Below, piece by piece: positions 5,486 to 6,529 of a stretch of DNA of 6,529 nt. Source of the DNA: Cyclobacteriaceae bacterium. Lineage in GTDB: Bacteria > Bacteroidota > Bacteroidia > Cytophagales > Cyclobacteriaceae. The notes under the pieces are model-generated. The model did not search any database, had not been told where the DNA came from, and worked only from the letters and a program-made list of their open reading frames with translations. Position 1 is the first letter of the stretch. Every line of letters starts with the position of its first letter. Location: the NCBI GenBank assembly GCA_030589835.1, contig JAUUZS010000252.1, positions 1 to 6,529 on the forward strand, read 5' to 3'. The translations under genes and the position numbers were made by a program.

Positions 5486-6529
5486 TTAATCAATTTCTGA
5501 AAAGGCACTTGGGAAGGCACTTTTTGGCAATAGCTTTAACAGCAGGGGAAGGGTCATAAATGTACCCGGAAGAGCGATGATTACAAACGCCGGAAGAGTT
5601 TTCAGGACATCCAATAATTGAGCCCTGACCATATTTTTTTCAGTTTCAGATAATTTTTCTTTGGTCATTTTAAGGATCAGGTTCATAAGCTCTTTACTTT
5701 CCTTTATCTCCTGAAGAAACGCCTTTTTATTATTAATAGTAATTTGTGAAAATCTTTTTGAAAAGGTATCTTTTATGATAAGCAAATCGTGCTTTTTTTG
5801 AAGGAAATGAACATGCTCCCAATTGGAAATAATAAAACTCTCAATGGCTAGCATGCTACTGTCAAGCTCTTCTTTTGAAAACCCCAATCTATCAGCTAAA
5901 AGCCGCACAAATTCCTTCTCATTTTCTTCAAGTTTTTTGTCAGCCCACACCGTAAGAATGGCCAATTCAAGTATATATTTCCTGATGATCCAGGAATCTT
6001 TTTCATCAAATTGAATTTTATCCAGATTTACTTTAGTATTCAGAAAGTCATTGGCTCGCTGTTCATTTTCTTTACTTAATCTCGCTGATTGTATAAAAAA
6101 TTTAAATAATGCCTTTTCCTCTTCTTCTATATTATGATTGGCATTGGCAGCGGCAGCAATTATTTGCAATAGGTTTAAGCGTAATTTTTCCTGATGCGCA
6201 TGAAACGCATGAAAATCAATGACAAATTCTTTTTTCTGTAGCCACAAACCAAAATAGTACACATCCAAAAACAGTAGGCTATTTTGAAAAAAACCAGCCC
6301 AAAAATTTCTGTTCCATATCGATTTCACATGTAGCCTTTGACCTACGATGGCTTCTACAAGTTCATTTTCAGATTTTTTAGCATAAGAAGGAAAAGAAAA
6401 TGGGGTGCTATTTTTTTTGGACAGAAAACTTGTTTTATAAAATTGAGTAATATTGCTTATTGAAGAGTGCAGGCAATCGGCAAAATCACTTTCGCTCTGG
6501 ATCTCCTCCGTTTGCTGTAATATTGCCTG
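5486..6529 (-). CDS. LETM1-related biofilm-associated family protein, N-terminus beyond window edge
   Basis: The reading frame ends at TAA 5488-5486 and stays open to position 6529, giving 347 visible codons. A GTG at 6328-6326 is not the start: the same frame reads through 67 more codons that look like protein (including a FYKTSFLSKKN segment and KKSENELVEAIVGQRLH). These align with the N-terminal half of flavobacterial homologues as I remember them. From the recalled family length of about 400 residues, some 50-60 N-terminal residues should lie outside the window. Visible residues about 185-227 (YILELAILTVWADKKLEENEKEF...RLGFSKEEL) resemble a TerB-like acidic helical module. Residues about 295-335 form the LETM1-like C-terminal part: KNMVRAQLLDVLKTLPAFVII, then a hydrophobic ALPGTFMTLPLLLKLLP segment and the terminal FPSAF. 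In mitochondria LETM1 concerns cation/H+ exchange; the bacterial role is unproven, and the 'biofilm' name comes from family annotation. The gene is convergent with the ClC gene and has no clear terminator. Confidence 0.8.
   Translation of the reverse strand, partial: QAILQQTEEIQSESDFADCLHSSISNITQFYKTSFLSKKNSTPFSFPSYAKKSENELVEAIVGQRLHVKSIWNRNFWAGFFQNSLLFLDVYYFGLWLQKKEFVIDFHAFHAHQEKLRLNLLQIIAAAANANHNIEEEEKALFKFFIQSARLSKENEQRANDFLNTKVNLDKIQFDEKDSWIIRKYILELAILTVWADKKLEENEKEFVRLLADRLGFSKEELDSSMLAIESFIISNWEHVHFLQKKHDLLIIKDTFSKRFSQITINNKKAFLQEIKESKELMNLILKMTKEKLSETEKNMVRAQLLDVLKTLPAFVIIALPGTFMTLPLLLKLLPKSAFPSAFSEID

Noticed and set aside
1..6529. A new defence, toxin-antitoxin or biosynthetic system
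   Set aside because: The genes belong to separate core families with no clustered effector, nuclease, reverse transcriptase, transposase or repeat array; the only system-like signal is the candidate origin.

Overview
The window looks like chromosomal DNA from a Bacteroidota bacterium, probably of the Cytophagales/Flavobacteriales type. Four things suggest this. The sequence is AT-rich. The genes belong to families typical of that phylum: a DUF2911 protein, a DUF2652 protein, a LETM1-related biofilm-associated protein and a LEA14-like lipoprotein. There are no convincing Shine-Dalgarno sequences. A perfect Bacteroidota-type -7 element (TAnnTTTG) lies directly before the one plus-strand gene. 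I see no mobile element, CRISPR array, tRNA or rRNA.

Layout. Positions 1-302 (minus) hold the N-terminal part of a LEA14/WHy-domain lipoprotein that runs off the left edge. A rho-independent terminator (about 321-355) separates it from a secreted DUF2911 protein (387-899, minus). Next comes a two-domain protein, DUF2652 cyclase-like plus SRPBCC (972-2069, minus), then an FMN-dependent oxidoreductase of the nitronate monooxygenase/FabK family (2150-3100, minus). Divergent from it is a ClC chloride channel/transporter with two CBS domains (3189-4964, plus). After a 521-bp non-coding gap comes a LETM1-related protein (5486-6529, minus). It is open to the right edge and is 67 codons longer than its first possible internal GTG start would suggest.

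The gap at 4965-5485 is the most interesting part. It holds three exact DnaA boxes (TTATCCACA or its complement at 5079-5087, 5157-5165 and 5177-5185), three one-mismatch boxes, an exact match to the E. coli IHF consensus between the exact boxes, and then a 120-bp block with only about 17% G+C. Together this is the architecture of a bacterial replication origin: a DnaA-box cluster, a DNA-bending site and a DNA-unwinding element. I propose it as a candidate chromosomal oriC that is not next to dnaA and lies between two convergent genes. That flanking arrangement is odd for an origin.

The genes do not form an obvious pathway. They are mostly housekeeping, envelope and ion-transport functions, as expected for chromosomal core sequence, and I see no defence or biosynthetic system. 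Secondary points of interest are the ClC protein's channel-like Val and His substitutions at proton- and anion-path positions, the DUF2652 protein's loss of cyclase transition-state residues, and a probable leaderless transcript for the ClC gene.
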